From Symsagittifera roscoffensis (Eukaryota > Xenacoelomorpha > Acoela > Convolutidae), in NCBI RefSeq assembly GCF_963678635.1, contig NC_087064.1:63791548-63855547 (forward strand): a DNA stretch of 64,000 nt, read 5' to 3'. Every line of letters starts with the position of its first letter. The stretch's first letter is position 1. The notes under the pieces are model-generated. The model worked only from the letters and a program-made list of their open reading frames with translations. It did not search any database and was not told the origin of the DNA. A program made the position numbers and the translations under genes. Positions 51,901-59,909 of this stretch are shown here, piece by piece.

Positions 51901-53041
51901 AATGTTTTAAAATATTTCACAGTTTCATCGCTTGCATTGCTTGCCTAGAAAAACAAACGTTTCGCCAATGGATTTGCTCTGCGGAAACTTGAGATAATTC
52001 AAAGTTTCATCACATGAATAGCGTGTTCAGAATACTTCGAAGTATTTCAGGCTATTTCATAGACCGTATCGTTTTGCGAAAGGCTTGAGTTTTATCAAAA
52101 CTTTCAGTAAACATTTTCATTGCAAACCTTTATTTATTTCAAAGTTTCAGAGATTTACGATTCGGTCTAGGAAACAATTTGAAATATTTTAATTTTTTTT
52201 TAGCTTGAGTTGCTTGCTTACAATTTGGAAATTTCAACTTTTCGCGAACCGATTTTTTGATCTATAAAATAGCTTGAAATTTCAAAGTTTCAGAGCTTGA
52301 ATAGCTTGCTTAGAAAAACTGGAATTTCTTGCCAGTCGAGTTGCAGTAACCTTGAAGTTATTTATATTATTGTATTGTTAGTGATTTGAAGTGGTCAAAG
52401 TCATTTGCGCCGATCTAAAAAAAGACTGATCATAAAATGAGAGATAACCATTCGAAGCTATGGACTAGGCCAGTAGATCTGTGCCTAAGAAAAGAAAACA
52501 AAACGATTCTGAATTTATTTCTTGGAATTTTTATTATTTTTACAACATAGAACTAAGGGAAGTTTCATTAGTTATCACACACCTAAGAGCGACTGAGGGG
52601 TTAGGGTTCCACTTCCACTTTTGTGTGTGCTTTCTGAAAATTGTTTGGTTGGTATAAAACGCTGAGTGATCTGCTTTTGTGTGGTTCTTCAGACTGGTAT
52701 GCAATTGTTTGGTTGCTTTGCTAGACTCTTATGGAGCAGCTGAATGAGAAAGTGTTGGTTATTTGCAGCCCTGTTCATCCCCTTCGTCTACCTGGCCAGT
52801 TATGCAGAACAGGAGGCGAATGTGCTGCTTTCAGAAAGCTCCACCCTCATGGTCATCCTGGGTCTGAGCAACACCTTCGGCAGACTCCTAGCCGGCTTCC
52901 TCTCCGACAACCCCTGGGTGGACCCCCTCATGATGAACAATGTGGCCCTGATGATAGCCGGCGCCTTCACCATGTTCGTGCCCCTCTTCAAAAGCTACTA
53001 CCTCCTCGTCGGATATGTCATTGTGTTCGGCTGTGGCGTAG
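31326..53041 (+). CDS. monocarboxylate transporter-like protein (SLC16/MCT), six visible exons, 3' end missing
   Basis: The exons 31326-31545, 48785-48928, 49387-49719, 50449-50651, 50972-51365 and 52769-53041 join in frame to 522 residues. The N terminus carries the MCT signature [15 protein letters not shown] at TM1. Then come TM2-TM6 with [20 protein letters not shown], a hydrophilic loop of about 220 residues, and TM7 to about TM10 with [17 protein letters not shown]16 proteins are 12-helix major-facilitator carriers, many moving monocarboxylates with protons at the plasma membrane. The long TM6-7 loop resembles the orphan MCT9/12/14-like group, but the substrate cannot be assigned. TM11-12 and the stop are not in the window. 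An extra 5' exon is possible. Confidence 0.92.
31546..32503 (+). other. start of the 17.2-kb MCT intron
   Basis: AT-rich, with no recognised gene. At 32164-32230 a short stretch with CCTGGCCTAGAGGTAACAC followed by a T13 run has a weak box-A-like look, but no box B was seen. Confidence 0.5.
32504..32708. mobile_element. TIR element with 17-bp tandem units at both ends
   Basis: The left side has three units of CGACAATTCGTAACAGG (32507-32555). The right side has four inverted units (GTCGCCTGTTACGACTTG, TCGCCTGTTACCAATTA and so on, to 32708). About 70 unique bases lie between. Related GCGACAATT words are clustered at 15450-15650, 17730-17850 and 56635-56680. Confidence 0.75.
32880..33620 (+). 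repeat. ~160-bp-family tandem array (about four units)
   Basis: CCTCCCAAATCTGAGATTTTG, AACGAGTCGTGGGAAGCTTC, AACTTATGGCCCGCGGACAA and repeats of these blocks match 1570-2660 and 38030-39560. It is followed by TGTGTTGTATCGCAAGAGGTG and the CTCCGCTTTGC hairpin, as in the 3040-4512 repeats, so both belong to one larger element. Confidence 0.7.
33621..34530. other. intronic AT-rich DNA
   Basis: No gene or clear repeat was recognised beyond the hairpin word near 33665-33700. An open frame of 63 codons at 33981-34172 has no recognisable features. Confidence 0.45.
34531..34966. mobile_element. 436-bp element with ~75-bp TIRs (TTTGGGAAATTTTTCATTTT type)
   Basis: The left end is ATACAAAATTGGGTAACTTC and CCAAATGGCATAAAAATGAA. 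The right end, reversed, is ATACAATTTTGGATTACG and CCAAATGGCATAAAAAATGA. The interior is AT-rich, with no ORF. It is non-autonomous; no target duplication was identified. Confidence 0.75.
35152..35690 (+). repeat. interspersed element, GTTCCGACT ... CAGTCGGAAC family
   Basis: It begins TTGTTCCGACTTTCGATACG and ends with GGCAGTCGGAACATTCAGGG, GATTTGCCTTGATACGAGCAG. The termini carry a short inverted repeat GTTCCGACT/AGTCGGAAC. The best 3' ends in the window (23555, 36270) show a hairpin CAGGGCTTCGCCCTG followed by ATACGAGCAGT. No ORF. Confidence 0.8.
35850..36315 (+). repeat. second adjacent copy of the GTTCCGACT family
   Basis: It starts TTGTTCCAACTTTTGTAACG and ends CATTCGGAACAATCAGGGCT, TCGCGCTGATACGAGCAG. 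It shares TTAACGCGCGATATATTTCA and ATGGCGTGTGCGGGATGA with its neighbour. An internal GGGGTTTAAAGATTG block is duplicated. Confidence 0.8.
36740..37460 (+). repeat. TG-satellite array, left block (three to four units)
   Basis: Units contain CATTTTAAAGCCTTGCTTTT, GGAAATGTCATTTTGTATCAG, a TG/CG-rich tract, and CAAGCAATGGTTGAAATAG. Two units (about 36949-37140 and 37149-37345) are nearly identical. The array resumes at 39720 after an interruption by other repeats. Confidence 0.8.
37604..38030 (-). repeat. inverted copy of the GTTCCGACT family
   Basis: The - strand contains the CGGGACTTTCAGGGCTTTGCC end, CCATAGACCTTAAAAGGCAG, ATGGCGTGTGGGGGATAATC, AATTAACGCGCAATATTGTTC and TTGAGCTC in the family order. 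Confidence 0.75.
38030..39560 (+). repeat. ~160-200-bp tandem array, about eight units
   Basis: The landmark GTAGAACGGGTTGTGG (or variant) recurs at about 38297, 38505, 38675, 38845, 39050, 39209, 39398 and 39510. It is separated by blocks such as AAAAAGTTATGACCCTCGGAA, TTTTTGACCG and AAATCTGAGATTTT. Two units carry an extra CTCTCTTAGCCTTACC-like segment. This is the longest array of the family in the window. Confidence 0.8.
39720..43345 (+). repeat. TG/GTGC satellite array with embedded microsatellites
   Basis: Units repeat a skeleton: TAGAATGTCATTTTAAAGC, TTGCTTTTT..AGACC.TTATT, GGAAATGTCATTTTGTATTAGAATGAT, a (TG)n or TGCGTG-rich tract of 60-500 bp, ACGCAATGGTTGACATAGT and GAAAATGAGAAAAACTAAC. 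Skeleton starts are near 39962, 40378, 40662, 40920, 41559, 42143, 42291 and 43073. Pure (TG)n lies at 39757-39820 and 39849-39893. A segment at about 41036-41945 is duplicated at about 42550-43572. Every ORF here is a Cys/Val or His/Thr repeat frame and not a gene. Confidence 0.9.
41821..41945 (+). repeat. 24-bp minisatellite, short block (about five units)
   Basis: Diverged units of AAGTCGCGCCGTCAGTCTTT (20 of the 24 bases) follow a TG tract. It is the same sequence family as the block at 43345-43572 and belongs to the duplicated satellite segment. Confidence 0.85.
43345..43572 (+). repeat. 24-bp minisatellite, long block (about nine units)
   Basis: Units begin AAGTCGCGCCGTCAGTCTTT and end TCTG or TCTT. 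Spacing is 24 bases through most of the block with point differences between units. The last unit is slightly longer and degraded. Confidence 0.9.
43573..43821. other. intronic DNA between minisatellite and LTR element
   Basis: Nothing recognised. Confidence 0.4.
43822..44096 (+). repeat. 5' LTR of the copia-like element
   Basis: Begins TGTTGAGGTCAG and ends near CTCTGAATGCAAGCA. It shares ordered blocks with 48261-48578 over the full length, with indels and about a third of positions changed by eye. Confidence 0.7.
45377..46362. mobile_element. 986-bp TIR element rich in TAATCGATTA palindromes
   Basis: The ends are CTACCCGCATCCAAGTTTAG and, reversed from the right, CTACCCGCATCCAGTTTCAA. 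Both continue into GCGT(A/T)AATAATCGATTATA, so the TIRs are about 38-40 bp. Arrays of TAATCGATTA and near variants fill 45395-45630 and 46060-46340. The middle (45640-46050) is ordinary AT-rich sequence with no recognisable ORF. It is inserted in the copia-like relic. No clear target-site duplication was found. Confidence 0.85.
47290..47800 (+). pseudogene. copia-type RNase H / pol 3' end, broken
   Basis: [12 protein letters not shown] (47294 onward), [22 protein letters not shown] and a later [11 protein letters not shown]-like region correspond in order to the end of Ty1/copia pol. Several stops (for example the TAG at about 47398) and at least one frameshift are present. Confidence 0.7.
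47920..48240. repeat. second TAATCGATTA / AATGGATTATAATGG palindrome array
   Basis: At least seven exact TAATCGATTA sites and many ATAATGGATTATAATGG units lie immediately before the 3' LTR. They resemble the arms of the 45377-46362 element, but the CTACCCGCATCC termini are not visible, so this is either a fragment or a related element. Confidence 0.8.
48261..48578 (+). repeat. 3' LTR of the copia-like element
   Basis: Begins TGCTGAGGTCAG and ends near CCTGAATCCTTATACA. It pairs block by block with 43822-44096. It ends about 200 bases before MCT exon 2. Confidence 0.7.
48785..48928 (+). CDS. MCT exon 2: TM3 and TM4 start
   Basis: The acceptor TTTTTGTGTTGTAG ends at 48784. It encodes [20 protein letters not shown], then [18 protein letters not shown] and CWGVIGG, the GP..S.L...G.R cytoplasmic TM2-3 loop and helices of MCTs. 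The donor is ATCGGGG|GTACAA at 48929, phase 1. Confidence 0.92.
49387..49719 (+). CDS. MCT exon 3: TM4-TM6
   Basis: The acceptor TTGTTGTGTACAG ends at 49386. It encodes [39 protein letters not shown] (the conserved TM5 RxxAxGxxxxGxxxG region), [16 protein letters not shown] and then an acidic start to the central loop. The donor is ACAGAG|GTTGGC at 49720, phase 1. The donor match to consensus is weak beyond GT. Confidence 0.92.
50449..50651 (+). CDS. MCT exon 4: central cytoplasmic loop
   Basis: Encodes [33 protein letters not shown] and [19 protein letters not shown], a hydrophilic Pro/Gly/Tyr-rich stretch with no domain. The donor AAT|GTAAGC at 50652 is good and the phase is 0. The start is less certain. 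The GTAG at 50445-50448 gives the right phase; an alternative AG near 50388 also keeps frame and would add about 20 residues. Confidence 0.7.
50972..51365 (+). CDS. MCT exon 5: loop end and TM7
   Basis: The acceptor GTGATCTTTTAG ends at 50971. It encodes an Arg/Ser/Gly-rich loop, an acidic EGGDEEEDN patch, then [20 protein letters not shown] and TVCTMMG, the LLK.-SFSLL entry into TM7 typical of MCTs. The donor is ATGG|GTAAGA at 51366, phase 1. Confidence 0.92.
51650..52345 (+). repeat. imperfect tandem repeats in MCT intron (AAAGTTTCA..GCTTGAATAGCTTGCTTAG)
   Basis: Blocks such as CAAAGTTTCAGAGCTTGAATA / CACAGTTTCATCGCTTGCATT and GCTTGCTTAGAAAAACTGG / GCTTGCCTAGAAAAACAAAC recur near 51912, 52000, 52140 and 52276. 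GCAGTAACCTTGAAGTTAT occurs at 51523 and 52342. The repeats are strongly diverged. Confidence 0.65.
52769..53041 (+). CDS. MCT exon 6: TM7 end to TM10
   Basis: The acceptor TTATTTGCAG ends at 52768. It encodes [39 protein letters not shown], then helices with [18 protein letters not shown] and [16 protein letters not shown]. The donor is GTAG|GTAATA at 53042, phase 1. The next exon is not found in the remaining 11 kb. Confidence 0.93.
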
Positions 53042-53091
53042 GTAATATTCATCCATTATTAATTCATTCAACTCCTCCTCTTTTCTTTTCA

Positions 53092-53490
53092 GTGGCGGAT
53101 TTAGGGGAGGGGCGGACGTACCTCTCAGGGATTCGACCCATTGCTGACCCAAAAGGTCCCCCTTTTGTACTATTTTGAGACATCCATTTTTGGCTGACTG
53201 ACCCTGAAATTTTTCTAAAAGCGCCTTTGGCACCAATATATACTACTTTTGATGGGGGAGCGCGCGGCGAAAAAAACGCAATTTTTTAGTAAAAATTTTC
53301 CAAAAACGCTTAACGATTTTTTTGGCATGTTTTTTCAAAATTTTGCCTGCGGCGTAGAAAATTTGACCGAAACAGGTTCTTTTTATTGGTTTAGCAGAGC
53401 TCAGAAAATCCAATTAGTCGACCTAAAAAAATGTCAACAATATTTTTTTGAAAATCCTCACTTTTCGAAGACTTTGACGCAATGTTTTTG
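53092..53490 (+). mobile_element. CAG-GGCGGAT-type MITE copy, 3' end degraded
   Basis: CAGTGGCGGATTTAGGGGAG, TGACCCTGAAATTTTTCTAAA, GGCACCAATATATACTACTTT and AATTTTGCCTGCGGCGTAG match 22314-22665 and 14095-14402. The right TIR is lost. It starts about 50 bases after the last visible MCT exon. Confidence 0.75.
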
Positions 53491-56400
53491 TTTGTGATTG
53501 GTGCGGTGTTTTTATTTACTTTTCGTGTTTGTTTTTGATAACTTTGTCAACTATTCTAAGAAAAAAACTTACAGGCTGAACTGAAAGTACCGTCCGAATA
53601 CGAGCACTCTCGTTTCAATCGTATAAACCTGCTAACATTCCGAATTAGGGCAAGCTAACTTGTACCAAAAATCATTCGATTTTTGAAGTACAGTGCTGAA
53701 TTTAATTTATTAAATGAACCAAAATTGAGAAGTTCAGAAGTTTTAAACGAGTTTTTATCAAATTTAGTCTTGTTATGACGAAAAAATGATAAGATGAAAC
53801 TTGCATAGAATTTTAGCAGATTTGTTGTAATTTATTTTATTTTGCAAAATTTTGGCCCTGATTTCTACCCTAAAAGGTGTCTTTTTTGGATTCTTTTAGT
53901 CAATCAAAAATGTATACCAAAATCCGATGAGAAGGTTTCTTTTGATTATCCTATTCTTACGAAAATTGACATGCGACATAGTTAGGCTAAAGCAAACATA
54001 CTTGGTCCTCATACACCATAAAATTGATGCTCATCCGAAATGGAGGGTGAAAACGATCAAAAATAAATCAAAATTAGATTCTTATGTACCTCAAAAAATA
54101 CTTCACAAAAAGTACAATTTCCAAAATCAAAAACGTTTTTTTTCCAGAATCAAAAACATTTATTTCACACAAAACATTACAAAAACATACTAAATTACAC
54201 AAAAATTGAGAAATTATATCCTTGAAAGGCTCTATTTGAGATACTTACTTAAGAAAAATGCTTTTTAAATTTCACATTCGATCGTTTTGTCGGATAGTTT
54301 GAATCAACACTTTATGCATCTGATGATGAAATTGAAGGGGGCATAGCGATAGGAAAGTGTGTCTATTAGCTTGCTCTAATTGCTGTAATTAAGAGTTCAT
54401 TCAGTTACAGTATAATTTTATCCACTATTCCATCTAATCTTCAAAATCATTTAGATTTTGGATAAAGCACAAACTATTTTTGCCTAGAAAAAAACGTTCA
54501 AAAAACTGCACGCTATTTGCAAATCTTGAACTGTCAATCAAGTCAACTGCATTCTTTACCTAAGTATGTTAATCGTTACTCATGCTAAAAGGCAAGTAGT
54601 AGAAGTTTGGATAGATCACTGGCTGGGGCAGGGGTGTGCGCGGCGCGGAAAAGAGCAGGGGCAATATATCCTAGGTTAATCTAGAATACTGTGAAAGGTT
54701 TTCCTTATGATTTTTTGTATTTGAATTCCGTGAAAAATTTTGACTCATTGGTCTGTATTGGGATCAACGCCTTGTTTTTGATATGCTGTATAATTGCGAA
54801 GGATCGTAGTAGTTGTTTCTCAGTATCACCAACAGAACAACACTTCACAATATTTGAGCATACAACAAAATTATGAATTTTACTAATATAAGACGAATAA
54901 GATGATTAAAGTTTGTTCTAGACCAAGATGGGCCAAAATATCTTGATTCCAGATTAGCTGTTCGACAAAGATTGGAAGATTTTGTTCAGAAAACTATCTG
55001 CACATCTTCTCTCCGTAATTTTATTTATCCTGTCGTCTCAATAAACTTTGGTGTAAAGTTTTTTCTTTTAGGATGTTTTTAAATTGATGCATGATGACAG
55101 ATGATTCATTTACACAAATGATCCATTTCTGACGTTCTTAAAATCAAAAAGCATGCAGTTTCTAGTAGCGCTACTTCCAATCGTTGTTGTTTTTGATGTG
55201 GGAAACATTCTGGAAAAAAAAGAAGAAAAATTTAATATTTTAACTGGTTTTTTCAAAAGATTCCAGTTTTCTTAGCTATTTTTCCAAAAAGAAGAAATGA
55301 ACTTTAGCAATGATTCCGGAAATGTCCGGAAAAAATTAAAACAAAGTTGCTCCAAATTTTTAATGTTGATTAGAGACTTTTTTCGAAATTAATTAAGTTT
55401 TCCGGTTTTTTAAAAAATTGGTTGTTAGATTTAAATTTTTAACAAAATTACGAATTTAAGGTTATCATTCACTTGAGAGCCTTTTTGGAAAAACTGAAAA
55501 AAATATTTTTCTGTTTTTTTAATTATTCACTTAAAATTTTTTCGGTTTTTCATCTAAATTCAACAATATTTACCAAATGTTTGAAAAAATTAAAAATTAA
55601 AGCAAAAAACCACGATGTTTAAGGGGAAAAGTAATGTGAGTAAGTTTTTGTGTTTTAATGTAATTTCGTCCTTTTTCCCTACTCTGTTGGTATGATATTC
55701 TGGTCAAAAATGATCGAACAAGAAGTTAAGATGGTTAGCTTTTTTTGAATGTGGGTGATCGTCGTCACATCACTTCACTGTCTGCATTTTCATCTCATGC
55801 TCCACTTTAATTCATCTTTTTTGATGAATATATATGTTTAAAAAAACAATTTCTTCATAACAAAACCAAAAATTTCTTTTTGGGAAATTAAACTTTTGAA
55901 AGATTTAATTTTTTAATTTTCTAGCTAGAGAATTATTTGGATTTATATGACAAAAAAAATCAGTTAGGTCAATTTATATCAATCTGGTAAAACATTTTTA
56001 GCTGTTAGGTTCGGTTCATGAAAACTTGTTCAAAGATTTGTGATATGAGTCCCCATCGGTGTTTTATGAAACTTTTTTGCATTAAAAATCTATGTTGTTT
56101 ATCAACGTTATACAGTTAGGTTTACGTTTGGAGAAATAAAATAGCAATTGCTATGTCGCTAAAGTGATGCCCATTCAATGTTGCTCGTATTTATGGCGCA
56201 GTAAGGGTAAAACTGTTCTAAAACAGAAGCCCCATAAATGCCTAAATTGTTTTCTAAGTCTTCTATATATTTTTTAAATATTTCATTGCTTAACTTAGAC
56301 GTTCTTTTTATTTTGGCAAAGTGTAATTTAACCTTTTTAGCAACAGCAATTAACTGAAATAGTTTTTGTGATTTGATGTTTACTCCTATTTTTTCTAATT

Positions 56401-57300
56401 TCAGCAAATTATTTATCAGAAAAAAAGCGCAACTCGAAAACGTAATCAAGCAAACATCATTATGTGCGATTTAATTGTGGTAGATATGCTACCATCAGAA
56501 ATAAGGCTTCAAATGAAACATAACTTATTCACTTTAGAGATTTATGGATTGTGTAGTTTTAAAGTGAGTTTGGTTGTAAAATGAAATTTTTTAATGGGAT
56601 TATTTTTTGAAACTTGAGCCGAATAATCATAACAGTTGAAAATTCGTAACAAGCGACAATCTGTAACAAGCGATTATTTGTAAATTTGTATTGTACTTGG
56701 TAATTGCATCACGACTCAGGTGGGGCGACTTCGTTTAAATTTTGGTTTTGCAACGTTTCGAAATGGTTTCAATTTGGTTATCACTTTTACAATAAGTTGA
56801 AACATTAAACACCATAAGCATGGGCCTTTTTATCTTGATTGTGACCATTCTTCCTCCTTAAATTTTGAAATTAAATTTTTTATGCACCAAACTTATCCAT
56901 ATAAATTGTTCTAACAATGTCTCTAGAATATGCTATCAGTGAAAGCAGTAAACATGAATTTTTTTCCGGACAAAACGTATTACCTAACAACACAGCAACG
57001 TTACACAGCAACGTTACTGGCCAGACATCATGGTGAGATGTTTTAAGCATCACCCTAAACCGTTCATTAGTAGATTCGCTGGCTCAATTGTTACTGAAAA
57101 AAAAACAAAGCGAAACGTAATAATAAAAGAAAAGTAAACCAACTTCAAAACCCTTGAGGACCTTTTTATGCTGAAGTTACGTGGACAACTCCAGCAAGAC
57201 AACGGCGAGTTCACCAAAAGCCAATTCACTGTTAAGAACCTTTCGGCGGCAAAAATTTTTTGAGTCAGCTTCTGCAACACTCAAGAAGGTTGCTATTCCT
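53491..57300. other. 3.8 kb AT-rich DNA without recognised features
   Basis: No MCT exon, RNA gene or clear transposon domain was found. There is a CGTAACAAGCGACAATCTG word at 56645. A 96-codon minus-strand frame at 56159-56449 begins in a hydrophobic stretch, but I do not recognise it and it may be chance. Confidence 0.5.
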
Positions 57301-57339
57301 TCTCAATTAGCAACCTCAGTGAGAGGGTAGAAATATCTA

Positions 57340-57610
57340 GTTCATGCTTGGCATGTGGATGGAATCTTTAAATCGTGCTCTTCGTTATTGCAACAAGTTT
57401 TCACTCTACATGCTGTTGTTAAAGAGCAGACAGTATCAAGGTTTTATTTTGTTATGACCACAAAAAATGAACGCCAGCATATGAGGGCTTTCGATGAAGT
57501 AAACCAACTGAACTCATGTCTAGCACTTGCCAAAAGTTTGTTGAACTTCGATAAAGCGTCTATCAAATCTGTTTTGTCTGTCTTTTACGTGCTTCCATGA
57601 TAGGTTTCTT
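57340..57610 (+). pseudogene. MULE-like transposase fragment
   Basis: WHVDGIFKSCSSLLQQVF, TLHAVVKEQTVSRFYF and ERQHMRAFDEV follow the W..DGTFK....L.QLFTIHA.V pattern of MULE transposases. The first catalytic Asp (in VDG) is present. The frame stops at about 57598, and the following sequence (57630-58060) shows further short frames with possible continuation. It is the same family as the relic at 16409-17600 on the opposite strand. Confidence 0.65.
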
Positions 57611-58155
57611 TTTTCATTTTGCACAAAACAATTGGAGAAGCAATCAAGAACTTCGATTAGCACCTCTCTAAAAATTAAAGATGAAAAAACACTCCTACTC
57701 ATAATGAAGTCTTTCTTTGCACTTATCTATAGAACGGAGTCTGTTTTGGAAGTAGAGTTCAAGTGCCTAATCGATCAAACATACATAGTATATCGATTGT
57801 TCCCTATAATGAGTATTCTGCTAAAACATGGATCAGTCCAACGGACAGAGCGACGCGGCTGGAAACTACTTCTCCTCCAAAAGGTTGTGGAACTAGTTGC
57901 AAAGTGCTTGAGATCAGAAGCAGAAAACAAACAACTCTGTTAAAACTGGCACAGTGCTTCTCAGCTGGGTATGGGGTGTGCACTTGCGATGATTCACATA
58001 CTTATCGAATTTTTGCGAAGCGTGCAAATTTTAGCCAAAAACAAGCGCGTACGGACTAGATCGGGAAAAAATCATAGAAATAATCAATTACGAGAACTAG
58101 CCTTTATTATTGCTGTTTTAATATTTGTTTTTGATGTCAACTTTAACTTTTAAAA

Positions 58156-58355
58156 NNNNNNNNNNNNNNNNNNNNNNNNNNNNNNNNNNNNNNNNNNNNN
58201 NNNNNNNNNNNNNNNNNNNNNNNNNNNNNNNNNNNNNNNNNNNNNNNNNNNNNNNNNNNNNNNNNNNNNNNNNNNNNNNNNNNNNNNNNNNNNNNNNNNN
58301 NNNNNNNNNNNNNNNNNNNNNNNNNNNNNNNNNNNNNNNNNNNNNNNNNNNNNNN
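58156..58355. other. assembly gap of 200 N
   Basis: Exactly 200 unknown bases, a round number that suggests an estimated scaffold gap. Content is unknown. Confidence 0.99.
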
Positions 58356-59047
58356 AAAAATGGATGCATCGGATATTGCAAAAAATGGTTGATTTGGGTC
58401 TTGGATAGTGTTTGAGATCTGTTCGCTTCTGACTATTTTAATTTTGCCGAAACGTTTTTGATGTTCAAGTGTTCATTCAAAGTTGATTTGTTGAAGTAGT
58501 AGGTTACAAAATGGTCCTTTATACAGATGCATTTTATAGACATATTTGCTTATAGATTTAATATTCCAGGAAACTCTTTTTATTTTTTCATTAGATAGTG
58601 ATTGTAGTTTTAAAATTGCATCCATTCGAGATTTTAGAGGGGTAATTGTTTGCCATTAAATGATAAAACCCTAACGCGAGTTTTTTAAAATTTTAACGCG
58701 AGTGAGGAAAACATGTGAATTACCTGGGGCTGCTTTTATGTTTTCCAAAGTTTGCTGGTAATTTTTGCAACCTTTGTTTAATTTAAGCTTTGTCTGCGAT
58801 TGCATGAAGACATTGTTGAAGTTGTGATTAAAGGTTTTTTAGGATTAATGGTCAAAAAATTTTACTCATAAATGCAGAAAAAGCTGCTGGTATTATGGAA
58901 ATACCATACAATTACCTGTTAATGTCGTATTGTTTGTTCCAATAACGAAATGTGTTAAGCCGCGTAATTTTTCATAAAGGGGCATTTGATTATCTGCGCT
59001 GTTCATATCTGCTGTTGTATAATATTGTCCATATGTTTTTGAGAAAT
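58356..59047. other. AT-rich DNA, nothing recognised
   Basis: No gene, RNA or repeat structure seen. Confidence 0.45.
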
Positions 59048-59344
59048 TTATCTGTGTCGGTTCGATGGGCCAATTGCTTTAGATTTATTGGTCTGAGAAT
59101 TTATAAATCTTGCCTGTAATTTTGTTTGAGAAGTTCTCCTCTCGCTAGCTAAGACAGTGACTAGTTTTATTATAGCATTTTCTTTTGGTTGTTGTTCTTT
59201 GTTTACTGTTGAAATAATTTTATTTTGTTCAAGAACATCTGCAAGTTTGTTTACTTTGTCCTGTAAAGGTAAGGGAAATTTACTTGCCCGTTGCTTTTTA
59301 AAGACTGCTTTGGGCTTGAGTGGAAAATGAAATGGCAAGTGCAT
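59048..59344 (-). pseudogene. reverse-transcriptase fragment, Ty3/gypsy-like N-terminal part
   Basis: The minus strand reads KFPLPLQDKVNKLADVLEQN, then KIISTVNKEQQPK and TKLQARFINSQTNKSK. This resembles the P.P...+.KV.K.LD.L...-II.PV segment leading to the (D)AR.LN.. motif of Ty3/gypsy-type reverse transcriptases. The catalytic YxDD region is not in this frame. It is a short, isolated relic. Confidence 0.5.
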
Positions 59345-59909
59345 TTTTCCGACATCAAATTTTGAAATGGCATAATCCTTGGGTTATTCTAATAAAAAAT
59401 CTACTAGTTATTCTAATTCTGTTTAATTTTTTGAGAGTGTTGGAAGTTGAAATTTGCTAAAAATGGTTGCTGCTCTGTTGTGTTTTTTTTGAGTTTTGAA
59501 ATGGACGTTTAGAAATAGGCCTTTTTTGAATTAATTGGTGTTTCATTTTGGTTCTTTCATTGTTGATTGATAAGTTTTTTCTAGGTTTTGTAGATTGACA
59601 AATGACCAATAGTTTTAAGTAGTTTTTGTTTTCTATGCTCTTTCTTGAGTTAGATATAGTGTTGCGTTTGTTTCACAATAACCGAGTAAACCCAGAGAAG
59701 TTTGATCTTTTATGGAGAATTGTTCTACACATAAAGTGCGATAATATGCTTATTTGTCTTTTTTGCGAACCAAAAAAATTTATTAATTGGTCTGAGTTTA
59801 AAGTCAGACATGTATAACTGTTTAGTATTTTGATCATTATTGATTTGTTGAACTTGATTGATTCAGAAGGGTGTGATGATTGTGCCGTTATCTAATTTAA
59901 AACTCGAAA

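Noticed and set aside
56159-56449. 96-codon minus-strand ORF with hydrophobic start
   Set aside because: No recognised motif, AT-rich context, and no supporting neighbours; chance cannot be excluded.
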